DNA of 23,502 bases from Promethearchaeota archaeon (GTDB taxonomy: Archaea > Asgardarchaeota > Lokiarchaeia > Sigynarchaeales > SOKP01). The stretch spans positions 1 through 23,502 of the forward strand of contig WJKD01000390.1 in assembly GCA_014729315.1 (NCBI GenBank), in the 5' to 3' direction. The position numbers and the translations under genes are program-made. Below the pieces are notes generated by a model that saw only the letters and a list, made by a program, of their open reading frames with translations, was not told the origin of the DNA and did no database searches. Position 1 is the first letter of the stretch, and each line of letters begins with the position of its first letter. Shown here one piece after another: positions 1-8,266 of this stretch.

Positions 1-166
1 CAACGCGCTCGAATTTAATGCCCCGCAAATACGCTTGCAGCTCGACAGCATTCTGGACTCGCCCGAAGAGCCAATGCGTCTGCCAAAACGCCAAGTAATT
101 GCCCCGTTGTCGCTTTTTCTGGTGTCTCGAAAATCTGAGGTAGTAACCTTCAGGATTTTCAATCAT
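1..166 (-). CDS. N-terminal fragment of an unidentified protein, cut by the window edge
   Basis: An ATG at 166 opens a reading frame without stops to the window edge (55 codons). The peptide begins MIENPEGYYLRFSRHQ and is rich in Arg, Gln, Tyr and Trp. I do not recognise a family. The DNA is clearly more GC-rich (about half G+C) than the rest of the window, and composition falls abruptly to AT-rich at the proposed start. A TATA-like run lies 30-45 bases upstream of the ATG on this strand. The opposite strand is also open over the same stretch (2-169, ending in a TAA) and has a similar codon composition, so the coding strand is not certain. I prefer the minus strand because it supplies a start codon at the composition boundary. 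Confidence 0.4.
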   Translation of the reverse strand, partial: MIENPEGYYLRFSRHQKKRQRGNYLAFWQTHWLFGRVQNAVELQAYLRGIKFERV

Positions 167-318
167 TTTTAATTTTAAAAGGATTATTAATTGAGAGGAA
201 GTATATTAAAAAATTTTTAAGTTTTTAGAAAATATCTGCTACTATTTTGAAATATGCCAATATAAACTATAGATCTTATCTCTGATACCTCTAAGAAACA
301 AATTAAATGATTAAAATT
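167..318. other. AT-rich intergenic spacer
   Basis: This short AT-rich stretch separates the edge fragment from the end of the first zinc-ribbon membrane protein. No RNA gene or convincing hairpin is visible. It would contain the promoter of the edge fragment, if that is a minus-strand gene, and the 3' end of the neighbouring transcript. Confidence 0.5.
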
Positions 319-1287
319 TCATTCTTTACTCAGATCAGCTCCGCATTCGGCGCAAAACTTTTGTCTCTCAATGACGCTTTGACCACAGTAAGGACAAAAT
401 TTTAGTTGATCTTTTGGAATTACCTCGTTTTCCTTGGAAACAGATTTTTGAGCCTTCTCTAAATCCTCTTGCTTATCTTCTGATTCAACGAAAGCTTCTC
501 GTTTCTTTTTTTGCCTATGTAAGAGTATTATTAGAGCAGTTATAATTCCAATTATGATTATAGTTATCACAATAATCCAAAATAGCGAATTTGAAAGCAG
601 ATTGAATTCCAATTCGTACGAAAACAGCGTTTCTTCGTCATATGTAAAATCAAATGATTCTAAAATACCCTCTGGTGAATATTTACTCACTATTTCAATT
701 TCCTTTCCATTATCCATTTCCATAGATACTTTAATTCCCCCAGGAATCGCTTGTACGTCCCCATCAATTCCCTCATCTTCAAGATCCTCGTCCATTATCG
801 AGACAATTTCATTCCAGTCTACATTATTAGCAATGAATAAAGACCCATAAAATAAAATCAAATCATAGACATCTTCATCATACTTAAATATGAATAATTC
901 AAGTTTACGGGAATCCAACTCCCAATCGTTATTCTCGCGATCTTCTGATGTAAAAAAATAGCATATAGCTTTGACAGCCCTATAGCTTCCTATAGATTCG
1001 TTCATATTGTATACGCTAACATCTTGCTCTGCTGATAATTGTTCGATACTAACTTGAATTGCTTCTAGATCATCGTCGTAATTTGGTACAGAGGTATCGT
1101 TAGGAAAATCGCTAATATACTTATTGTAAACATCTTCATCAAAATCAATTATCCAAACATAATTTTCTTGTTCATTAACGCCCACATAACCTGGTGTAGC
1201 GCTTACATTATTGATTAAAGCAAGAGTAATTACTATAATAAACGCAATTAATAATATTGTTTTCTTTTTTCTCATAGAATTATGCAC
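319..1287 (-). CDS. Secreted-domain membrane protein with cytosolic C-terminal zinc ribbon
   Basis: Hypothetical type I membrane protein. Visible order: a signal-peptide-like segment (residues ~5-30, basic MRKKK followed by a long hydrophobic run ending NNVSA), an acidic extracytoplasmic domain (~30-230), one strong transmembrane helix (~232-257), a charged linker rich in Lys/Glu, and a C-terminal zinc ribbon (~298-318) with CPYCG and CAECG knuckles. Topology therefore places the ribbon in the cytosol. The extracytoplasmic domain belongs to no family I recognise. The frame opens with a GTG at 1287 that abuts the stop codon of the upstream gene; the ATG at 1275 (MRKKK) gives a more normal signal peptide and is the likelier start. 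The zero to 12-base spacing indicates co-transcription with the upstream zinc-ribbon membrane protein. A role in sensing or protein-protein contact at the membrane is inference only. Confidence 0.85.
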   Translation of the reverse strand: MHNSMRKKKTILLIAFIIVITLALINNVSATPGYVGVNEQENYVWIIDFDEDVYNKYISDFPNDTSVPNYDDDLEAIQVSIEQLSAEQDVSVYNMNESIGSYRAVKAICYFFTSEDRENNDWELDSRKLELFIFKYDEDVYDLILFYGSLFIANNVDWNEIVSIMDEDLEDEGIDGDVQAIPGGIKVSMEMDNGKEIEIVSKYSPEGILESFDFTYDEETLFSYELEFNLLSNSLFWIIVITIIIIGIITALIILLHRQKKKREAFVESEDKQEDLEKAQKSVSKENEVIPKDQLKFCPYCGQSVIERQKFCAECGADLSKE

Positions 1288-2088
1288 CTATCTAATTTTG
1301 GTTCCGCATTTCACACAGAATGATTCTTCTGTTGTGATTGCTGATTTACAATTTGGACAATAATCTAACTTCTCTTCATCCCCTTTGTTTGTTTCGGTTT
1401 TATTAGATCGATGTTGAATATCAGCCATTTTTTCTAAGGATGACAATTTGTGAAAACCCTTAATATTATAAATATAGGCAATGAACAAAGTAAAAATTAG
1501 AATTCCAAATATGTTAAAAATATCTGCTAACCTATTGTTTTTAATACCTGTTATGCATTTTTCATATATTTCATTTGGTATTAGCAATTTATTTTTTTTA
1601 AAGAAGATCCAAAAGTCATTCCAAGCGCTTAACTCTATAAATGCCCCAGTTGTCATTAAAAGGTAAGCTATTAGGAATACAATAAATAAAATTTGAATAT
1701 GGAAAACTAGTCCACCCCATATAAATGTTCTTGTTATATAACTATAATAGAGCCAACTGAATCTTCCTCCATAATTATTATAAAAAATCAAAAATATCAT
1801 GATAAAAAATAGACTTAGCTGAGATCCAAATCGTCCGATAAAACCAATTGAAAAACCAATCAAGAATTTTATGCGATAAGAAGATAAAGTTTTGCTTTTA
1901 AGATTGCTAGCAATTTTCTTTATTTTTTTTTGAGATAAAAGAAGTATAATCAAAACAACGACATTTATGAAAAGCGCTACGATACCAAAAAAGAAAATAA
2001 TAATTGCACTTAGAATTAACAAAGTATAAACTGGTTTGATTTTTTTACCGAATTCAGAAAATTCCTTGTAAATAGTTGGATCAGCCAT
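1288..2088 (-). CDS. Multi-pass membrane protein with C-terminal zinc ribbon
   Basis: Hypothetical integral membrane protein with about five or six hydrophobic segments followed by a charged loop and a C-terminal zinc ribbon with CPNCK and CVKCG knuckles. The ribbon resembles that of the protein encoded immediately downstream, with which it forms a two-gene unit (stop codon abuts the next GTG). I chose the ATG at 2088, giving MADPTIYKEFSEFGKKIK, a typical soluble cytosolic leader before the first helix. A GTG at 2190 would add 34 residues of low-complexity-looking sequence and has no ribosome-binding site. Function unknown; the combination of membrane helices and a small cytosolic ribbon is a pattern I associate with Asgard genomes, from general familiarity rather than a search. 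Confidence 0.8.
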   Translation of the reverse strand: MADPTIYKEFSEFGKKIKPVYTLLILSAIIIFFFGIVALFINVVVLIILLLSQKKIKKIASNLKSKTLSSYRIKFLIGFSIGFIGRFGSQLSLFFIMIFLIFYNNYGGRFSWLYYSYITRTFIWGGLVFHIQILFIVFLIAYLLMTTGAFIELSAWNDFWIFFKKNKLLIPNEIYEKCITGIKNNRLADIFNIFGILIFTLFIAYIYNIKGFHKLSSLEKMADIQHRSNKTETNKGDEEKLDYCPNCKSAITTEESFCVKCGTKIR

Positions 2089-2190
2089 TATAAGAATGTG
2101 AGAACTATTCTCTTGGTTGAAGATATTTTTAATTTGGAGGATACTCTTAAAAATATTTCTATGGAATATGAGTAGTCCAAATCCTTTCAC

Positions 2191-2396
2191 ATTGATTTAT
2201 AAATTTCGGTAATATAGATCTAAGCTTTCTGAATATTTAAAGCTTTGGCACTTATTTTTCATAAATTGAAGAGACAATTTTATCAGGTCTAAAATATCAC
2301 ATAATTGTGGTCTCTGTTCTTACTTTATGTATGCAGGTTGAATTTCTTTTTTAAGATTCGCTTGGATTTTTAATAAACATCAACAGTTAGCTTATT
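2191..2396. other. Intergenic region with small inverted repeat
   Basis: This AT-rich spacer lies between the 3' end of the histidine kinase gene and the zinc-ribbon membrane protein pair. It contains a 7-bp inverted repeat, AAGCTTT at 2222-2228 and AAAGCTT at 2239-2245, separated by 10 bases. It could be a weak hairpin or chance in AT-rich DNA. No gene is apparent. Confidence 0.35.
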
Positions 2397-5300
2397 CTAT
2401 ATAAGGTTCTTAATATTGCCTACTGGAATTAATATCATGAATCTAGAACCTTGAGAATAATCTTTCGGTATTCGATTTTCCACCCAGATTTTACCGTTAT
2501 AAGTTTCAATAATTTTGTGAACTAATGAGAGGCCGATTCCCATCCCTTTTTGACCCTTGTGCTTTCGATGCCCTCTTTTAAAGATAAGATCCTTTCGATC
2601 GTTCGAAATACCAATTCCGTTGTCAACAAATTCCACACCTACGAATTTTTTATCCTTCTCACTTACTTCAGTTACATTCACTTCGATTTGAATTTCTTCG
2701 CTTTCGTTGTATTTTACGGCGTTTGTCAAGATGTTATCAAACACATCTTTCAATAATTCATTTGCTTGAACATAAATCTGTTTTATATCGCAATTTAAAT
2801 TAATATTCATGGATTTGTCTTGACAAATTGATTTAATAGTGGTAATTGAGTCTTTTAGAATTGAACTCATTTCAATTGTCTTAATAGGTTTCTCTTTTTG
2901 TTCTAATTCAGAAAGCATGTTAACTTCTCTGATAAGTTTTTGAGCTTTTATTACTTGCCTATCGACAATACCTAAGATTGAATTTAGATCGCTCAATTCC
3001 TTATTGTCTACTTCCACTAATTGATAAGAGATAAGTTCTATAGAGGATCTAATAACTTGCATGATGTTGTTTATGTCGTGAGTAAAAAGGTCTTTGTAGA
3101 AATTACCCCGTTCGAAAGCTTCTCGATATTTCTTTTCAGATTCTTTTAAGATCTTCTCAGACATCAGCTTTTTAGTAATATCTTCAACAGTAGCTATCAT
3201 ACCGTCAAATTCATTGTTCATATCAAACAGAGGAGATGCATTGATAGAGAGATAAATTCTTTCATCATTCTTTTTTTCAATAGCGTGTCTAATATTAAAC
3301 ACGGGGCTTCTTTCCTTTTGAACGACTACAAATGGTAACTGTTCTTCTGGAAAAGGATTACCCTCGAAATCTGTAATTTTCCACGAGGGAGCATTATAAA
3401 GTCGCCCCACAATCTCACTTTTGGATAATGCTAAAGTTTTCTCAGCTTGAGGATTAGAAAATATAATTTCTCCATCTTTATTTACCATCATTATTCCTGT
3501 GGGACTCATTTCACTTATTCTTTCGAATATATCCCGTTCACGGCGTATATTTTCTTCGGCATTTATTCGTTCTCTAATATCTCGCGATAAACCTAAAATT
3601 TGATGGGGTTTATTGTTTTTATCCCTAATTATGGTAAATGTAATTTCGATCGGTATGATAGTTCCATCTTTATGAAGATGTTCAGCTTCAAATGTGCTTG
3701 TAGTAGCAAAAGAATTTGAACTTTTAACTCGTTTCTTCATTTCCTCTTTAAGAATGGTTCTCGCTATTTTTATTGATTTTTTAGTCATCCTTTTCCGAAG
3801 AGGAAGTTTTAAAGCCTCCTCTACTTTAAAGCCTAAGATTTTTTGAACAGAAGGACCTACATAAGTGAGATTTAAGTTCATATCGGTAACCCACACAAAA
3901 GAACCAGAATTTTCTGAAATTAGTCGATATCTTTCTTCTGATTTCTTTAATGCTTCTTGGGTTTGTTTTCTTTCTGTTACGTCCCTTCCAAACGCAAGAA
4001 TTAAGTCTTCTCCGGTCCTAGATTTGTAGCGTCGAGCACTATATTCAAAAGGAATTGACTGACCATTTTTAGTTATTAGAGAAAGTTCCAATGTTGCCTC
4101 CCCCTTATTTATTATTTCCTCAGTGTTAACAGAAGCCTTTTTTAAATCTTCTTCATTGTAATAAGCATCAGGAGTTGTTAAACTCGCAATCTCTTCGTTG
4201 GTGTATCCACTAATCTTTCTGAATGAATCGTTCCATCTTATAGCCCTTTTTGTTTTTGGATTAAAGAGAAATATAGTATCGGAAGTCGTATTTATTAAAT
4301 CTTCGGTGAATTGTTTTTCTAATTTAAACTTATCTTCTATTTCTTTTCTCTTGGTTATATCCTCAGCGACCGAAACGAAATAATTAGGCTCTCCGTTTTC
4401 TTTGAATAAAAGCGCTACGGTTAATTTGACCCAAACTATTGATCCATCTTTTTTTATATAGCGTTTTTCGAGACCAACATTTTGTAATTCCTTTCTGAGC
4501 ATTTTATTAAATAATTCCACATCCTCCTCAACATCTTCCGGGTGTGTTATGTCAGAAAACTGAATTTTGCGTAATTCTTCCCTTGAATATCCGACTATTT
4601 CGCAAAATCTCTGATTTAATCTAATAAACTTTCCTTTCGGGTCGACGTGAGCTATCCCGACTGCAGCTTGTTCGAAGGTTTTACGAAATCGTTCCTCAGA
4701 TTCAATTAGTTTTTGAGCGACTTCTTTTGGTTCGTTTATATCTTTGATAATAGAGAGATCAGCTTCCCCTTCGTTATATCTAATTGTTCTGGAAGAAATT
4801 TCAACCCAATTAATTGATCCCGATTTTTTAATTATTCTAAATTGGAGGTTCTTTATATCTTTAATAATTCCTCTATATTTTTTCTCAAATATGTCGATTA
4901 CTTTTTCTTGATCTTGGGGAAGAATAATATTGAAGAACCATTTTGGTTTCCAATCTAAAATCTCAGAAATAGAATATTCTGTTATTCGTGAGAACTCTTG
5001 GTTTACGTAATTAAATTTCCAATCCTGTGTAATCGTGATTCCAATAACCGACTGATCCGAAATCGCTTTAAACAAATCGTCGGGATAACTATCTATTTCT
5101 ATAGATTCATATTTGTTTATAATTTCACCTTTATTGGATATTTTTTCTAAAGACTTCCGAGATTCCTCAAACCTATGCCTAAGTTTATTATATTTTTCCT
5201 GGAGGATCTGATTTTTAGTAATGTCCATAATGCTGACAACTACTAGATCGGGAGGCATAGAATTATAATTGAAACGAAAATAATTTAGTTCCATGGTTTT

Positions 5301-5582
5301 ATTATTCTTCGTTTTTACAACCTCAGAGAAAGAGGCACATCTGTTATGACATTTATGTAAATTTTCTAAAATTTCCGGATGAGTTTTGTAATAGTCAGAT
5401 GCTTTAATCCCTAATGTTAATCTCAAATCATTAAATTGAAAATCTTTACAAGAATTGTTTATATTTAACAAAGTAAAATCCTTTCCGACGCGCTGCCAAG
5501 CTAGTGCCGGAACTGGACATAAATTGAACATTTTAATAGCTTCTTTGTTGAATAAATTAGAGTTTTTCTTACCGTTAATCAA
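2397..5582 (-). CDS. Soluble multi-PAS sensor histidine kinase
   Basis: Cytosolic sensor kinase of 1061 residues with no transmembrane segment. The N-terminal part holds about six PAS-type domains: a divergent one at ~15-130, a coiled-coil linker (~130-165), then PAS domains near 170-290, 295-415, 425-545, 545-680 and 690-810, several ending in the usual D-[IV]-T/E-R-K boundary. The transmitter follows: an H-box FTHDINN with the predicted phospho-acceptor His835, an N-box (DNILTNAVKYN), a G1 box (VDNGIGI) and a G2 box (KGMGIGLSL), i.e. a complete HATPase. There is no receiver domain, and no response regulator lies nearby. The start is a TTG at 5582, supported by a GGGAG ribosome-binding site six bases upstream; the next Met is residue 18. 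The ligand or redox signal is unknown. It is divergent from the CrtI-like flavoprotein gene. Confidence 0.95.
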   Translation of the reverse strand: MINGKKNSNLFNKEAIKMFNLCPVPALAWQRVGKDFTLLNINNSCKDFQFNDLRLTLGIKASDYYKTHPEILENLHKCHNRCASFSEVVKTKNNKTMELNYFRFNYNSMPPDLVVVSIMDITKNQILQEKYNKLRHRFEESRKSLEKISNKGEIINKYESIEIDSYPDDLFKAISDQSVIGITITQDWKFNYVNQEFSRITEYSISEILDWKPKWFFNIILPQDQEKVIDIFEKKYRGIIKDIKNLQFRIIKKSGSINWVEISSRTIRYNEGEADLSIIKDINEPKEVAQKLIESEERFRKTFEQAAVGIAHVDPKGKFIRLNQRFCEIVGYSREELRKIQFSDITHPEDVEEDVELFNKMLRKELQNVGLEKRYIKKDGSIVWVKLTVALLFKENGEPNYFVSVAEDITKRKEIEDKFKLEKQFTEDLINTTSDTIFLFNPKTKRAIRWNDSFRKISGYTNEEIASLTTPDAYYNEEDLKKASVNTEEIINKGEATLELSLITKNGQSIPFEYSARRYKSRTGEDLILAFGRDVTERKQTQEALKKSEERYRLISENSGSFVWVTDMNLNLTYVGPSVQKILGFKVEEALKLPLRKRMTKKSIKIARTILKEEMKKRVKSSNSFATTSTFEAEHLHKDGTIIPIEITFTIIRDKNNKPHQILGLSRDIRERINAEENIRRERDIFERISEMSPTGIMMVNKDGEIIFSNPQAEKTLALSKSEIVGRLYNAPSWKITDFEGNPFPEEQLPFVVVQKERSPVFNIRHAIEKKNDERIYLSINASPLFDMNNEFDGMIATVEDITKKLMSEKILKESEKKYREAFERGNFYKDLFTHDINNIMQVIRSSIELISYQLVEVDNKELSDLNSILGIVDRQVIKAQKLIREVNMLSELEQKEKPIKTIEMSSILKDSITTIKSICQDKSMNINLNCDIKQIYVQANELLKDVFDNILTNAVKYNESEEIQIEVNVTEVSEKDKKFVGVEFVDNGIGISNDRKDLIFKRGHRKHKGQKGMGIGLSLVHKIIETYNGKIWVENRIPKDYSQGSRFMILIPVGNIKNLI

Positions 5583-5588
5583 AAATAT

Positions 5589-5593
5589 CTCCC
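5589..5593 (-). promoter_or_regulatory. Shine-Dalgarno site of the histidine kinase gene
   Basis: On the minus strand this reads GGGAG, six bases before the TTG at 5582. It is among the clearest ribosome-binding sites in the window and supports the non-ATG start of the kinase. Confidence 0.6.
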
Positions 5594-5613
5594 TTTTGCG
5601 TCGAAAAATACTT

Positions 5614-5633
5614 TAATTCAAAATTTTGAATTA
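5614..5633. promoter_or_regulatory. Perfect 20-bp palindrome in a divergent promoter region
   Basis: TAATTCAAAATTTTGAATTA is identical to its own reverse complement. It lies 32-51 bases upstream of the histidine kinase start, over the position where that gene's TATA element should be, and in the shared upstream region of the CrtI-like gene. A dimeric repressor bound here would block the kinase promoter. A direct repeat TACTTTAA flanks it on both sides (near 5609 and 5653). Because it is pure AT-rich sequence, chance is possible, although 20 perfect bases are long. Confidence 0.45.
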
Positions 5634-5733
5634 TGATTTTGTAATTTAAAAAGTACTTTAAATAGTTACAGATTATAGCTCATTAACTATTATCAGAAAC
5701 ATTTTGTTAGTAAATAATATCAATAATTCCTCA

Positions 5734-5742
5734 CTTTATAAG
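5734..5742 (+). promoter_or_regulatory. TATA-like box of the CrtI-like gene
   Basis: The segment reads CTTTATAAG and is centred about 30 bases before the TTG start at 5768, consistent with an archaeal promoter giving a very short leader. Confidence 0.4.
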
Positions 5743-5767
5743 ACATAATTAGTTGAATTGAAGAAAA

Positions 5768-7321
5768 TTGAAAGCTGTTATTATTGGATCTGGACTATCT
5801 GGCCTTACTGCTGGAGCCTTGATGGCTCAAAAAGGTCATCACGTTATTATATTTGAACAACACGGGGAAATAGGCGGCGTTACCGCAACAATGGAGAAAG
5901 ACGGTTATAAATGGGATTGGGGACAAATGCTCGTTCCAGAATTAAGTGAAGGAGAAGCGGGTAGAAAGATACTCAAAAAATTAGGAATATCAGAACGGGT
6001 TAAAGTTATTAAAGGTTATAGAGAAAATTATTTCCCTGATTTCACGATTCGAAGACCAGAAGACTATTTAGGAAGAGAATGGAGAAAAAAGTCTTTTAAA
6101 CGATTATTTCCAGAAGATGCGAAAGGTATCGATAGATATTATAAAATTTACGAACGGATCCATGATCTCTCGTCTATGTTTAACAAAAAGGGTTTCATAA
6201 ATAAACTTAAGCTCCTTATTAAATTCTTGCCGTTAATAAGAAAAAAGAATTGGTCAGCTCAAGAATTAATGGATTATTGTTTCTCTAACGAACAACTTCA
6301 AGCTGTTTTTACTGGAATCCTAGCTGATTACGTCATCTCACCGCAGGACTTTCCGGGTTTAATTATACCAATTATTAACGCAGAGTCCCAATACGACGAA
6401 CGGATTCCTTTAGATTATGAAAAACACGAACATCGACCTTCCTGGACCTTTATCATTGGTGGATGTGTAGAATTAGTCAACGCACTCGCTTCCGCGTGTA
6501 AGTCCTTCGGAGGAAATATAATTACTAACACGGCCATATCAAAAATAGATGTTAGCAATAACAAAGTAAAAGGAGTTATCACTTCAGACGGTCAAGAATT
6601 TGAAGCCGATGTAATCATAGCCAGTGGTGGTGCAAAAGAATTATTCTACGACTTAGTCGGAGAGCAATATCTTCCCGATGAATTCGTCGAGACCTATATC
6701 AATGATTTATATACCACCGAATCTGTGTTTATGGTTCATTTAGGAGTTGATTATGATCCCTCTATCCATCAAAATAACGCAGCTCTCTGTTATTACTACC
6801 TAAGTTACGATATACAAAAGAGCATAGACGAGTGCATAGAAGGGACATATCACGAGGGTGAGCACGGTTTTTTAGCTTTTATCCCATCGAAATATTCGCC
6901 TAATATGGCACCTTCTGGTAAGCACGCAATATCAATCTATACAATTGCTCCAAATACTCCAATAAATGGAAACTGGGAAGATGATAAGGAAAAATGGGCT
7001 GAAAAACTGTTAGATATAGCCGAAAGATTTATACCTGGACTAAGAAAGCACGAGCAGACAAGGGAAATTATCACACCGTTGGATTTTAAAAAGAGAACGT
7101 ATCTAAAAAAACACGCTTTTGGCGGAACCGTTCCACATTTAAAAATACCACCACCGCCTCACAAAACACCTATTAATGGATTATGGTTTATAGGGGCTCA
7201 GAGTGAAACATACGGAGGAGTAACTGGCGCTATGACAGGCGCGGAAAATGTGGTTGAGATAATATCTCAAGAGACTTATGTTGAGACAACTAAGCAATCA
7301 TTTAAAAGTTTGTCAAAATAG
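5768..7321 (+). CDS. CrtI/phytoene-desaturase-like FAD oxidoreductase
   Basis: Amine-oxidase/phytoene-desaturase superfamily flavoprotein of 517 residues. The N-terminus is a Rossmann FAD site: GSGLSG (G7, G9, G12 fit GxGxxG) with Glu30 at the end of the second strand for ribose binding, followed by the IGG motif. The C-terminus carries the second FAD contact region (GLWFIGAQSETYGGVTGAM). Known relatives desaturate, saturate or isomerise isoprenoid chains such as carotenoids, retinol or prenyl lipids. No phytoene synthase or other carotenoid gene is adjacent, so the substrate is unknown; reduction or oxidation of a polyprenyl or archaeal-lipid chain is one inference. The gene starts with TTG, because the first beta strand begins at residue 2 and there is no nearby ATG. 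It is divergent from the histidine kinase. Confidence 0.88.
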   Translation: MKAVIIGSGLSGLTAGALMAQKGHHVIIFEQHGEIGGVTATMEKDGYKWDWGQMLVPELSEGEAGRKILKKLGISERVKVIKGYRENYFPDFTIRRPEDYLGREWRKKSFKRLFPEDAKGIDRYYKIYERIHDLSSMFNKKGFINKLKLLIKFLPLIRKKNWSAQELMDYCFSNEQLQAVFTGILADYVISPQDFPGLIIPIINAESQYDERIPLDYEKHEHRPSWTFIIGGCVELVNALASACKSFGGNIITNTAISKIDVSNNKVKGVITSDGQEFEADVIIASGGAKELFYDLVGEQYLPDEFVETYINDLYTTESVFMVHLGVDYDPSIHQNNAALCYYYLSYDIQKSIDECIEGTYHEGEHGFLAFIPSKYSPNMAPSGKHAISIYTIAPNTPINGNWEDDKEKWAEKLLDIAERFIPGLRKHEQTREIITPLDFKKRTYLKKHAFGGTVPHLKIPPPPHKTPINGLWFIGAQSETYGGVTGAMTGAENVVEIISQETYVETTKQSFKSLSK

Positions 7322-7605
7322 CCAATTTACCGAATCTTCAGAATTTGAGAAGCTAAAACTCTAGTTAGCGAGTTTCTATATGCCATACAGCACTTATTAA
7401 TTTGCAATTCACTCGAAATGAATAGATAGAATAAAAAGCAAAATATTAAATCATACTAATTGATGATCCATATATATTTTAAAGTAGAATAAAAATAATC
7501 TGATTAAGACGGAATATTTCGAAAAAACGGTTCACACTAGTATTTTTTTAATTATTGGAAACAAAATAATTATATAAATTGATTATTTAGGCTTTCGTCA
7601 ATAAT
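7322..7605. other. Intergenic region upstream of the GTPase gene
   Basis: This AT-rich spacer of 284 bases contains no open frame of note. Apart from the TATA element of the GTPase gene at its downstream end I see no repeat or RNA gene. Confidence 0.5.
7568..7577 (+). promoter_or_regulatory. TATA box of the small GTPase gene
   Basis: The segment reads ATTATATAAA and sits about 30-38 bases before the ATG at 7606. Transcription starting ~25 bases downstream would give a leaderless or nearly leaderless mRNA, common in archaea. Confidence 0.5.
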
Positions 7606-8127
7606 ATGAAGAAACGGGTTCTTTACAAGGTTCTTGTCGCGGGAGACGCAAATGTCGGAAAAACCACACTAGTGCATAGATATGTGGACGGTATATTCAT
7701 AGATTCGGCTACCATGACGATCGGAGTTGAATTCGTAATGGAAGAAATCCCTATCAACGATGTACAAGTTCAATTACAGATCTGGGACATCGGAGGTCAG
7801 CAACGCTTTCGTTTTATGGTTGAAAAGTACATACCGGGAGCAAAGGGCGCCCTTTTACTTTTTGATACAACTAATATGACAAGTTTTGTGAACATCGAGA
7901 AATGGACAAAAATTCTCCGCACACACGACGAAAGCCTTCCCATTATCCTTGTTGCTACGAAATGCGATCTAGAGGAATATTCCATAGTTAGGGATTATTA
8001 CCCCGAATTAAAACAGAAAAAGTTGAATATGTTAGATTACATTAAAACCTCAGCAAAGACGGGTCTGAATGTTGAAGAGGTATTTAAAGTTTTAGCAAAA
8101 CACTTAGTTAATCACTCGTCCCCCTAA
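7606..8127 (+). CDS. Rab/Ras-like small GTPase
   Basis: Single-domain GTPase of 173 residues with all five G motifs: P-loop GDANVGKT (13-20), switch I TIGVEF (T38), switch II WDIGGQQ (D61, catalytic-position Q65), TKCD (118-121) and TSAK (148-151). The TIGVEF and TKCD forms are Rab/Ras-like, whereas DIGGQ has the double glycine more typical of Arf-type proteins instead of DTAGQ. The C-terminus ends HLVNHSSP without cysteines, so no prenylation signal is present and membrane attachment, if any, must use a partner. Such GTPases are greatly expanded in Asgard archaea. It appears to be a single-gene transcript with its own TATA box; no GAP, GEF or longin/roadblock gene is adjacent. Confidence 0.95.
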   Translation: MKKRVLYKVLVAGDANVGKTTLVHRYVDGIFIDSATMTIGVEFVMEEIPINDVQVQLQIWDIGGQQRFRFMVEKYIPGAKGALLLFDTTNMTSFVNIEKWTKILRTHDESLPIILVATKCDLEEYSIVRDYYPELKQKKLNMLDYIKTSAKTGLNVEEVFKVLAKHLVNHSSP

Positions 8128-8266
8128 GTGCTTAGTTCTCGCTTTTATAAAGATTAATTATTCTTAAACATAATCAAAATAGCGATTCGCACGTCTTTAT
8201 ACTCGTTTATTTATCGGTTAAAATTAATAAAATCTAGATCTCATCTTTTATAATACTATATGATTA

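Noticed and set aside
554..850. Plus-strand 98-residue ORF
   Set aside because: Lies antisense inside the secreted-domain zinc-ribbon gene; Ser/Ile-rich translation without motif.
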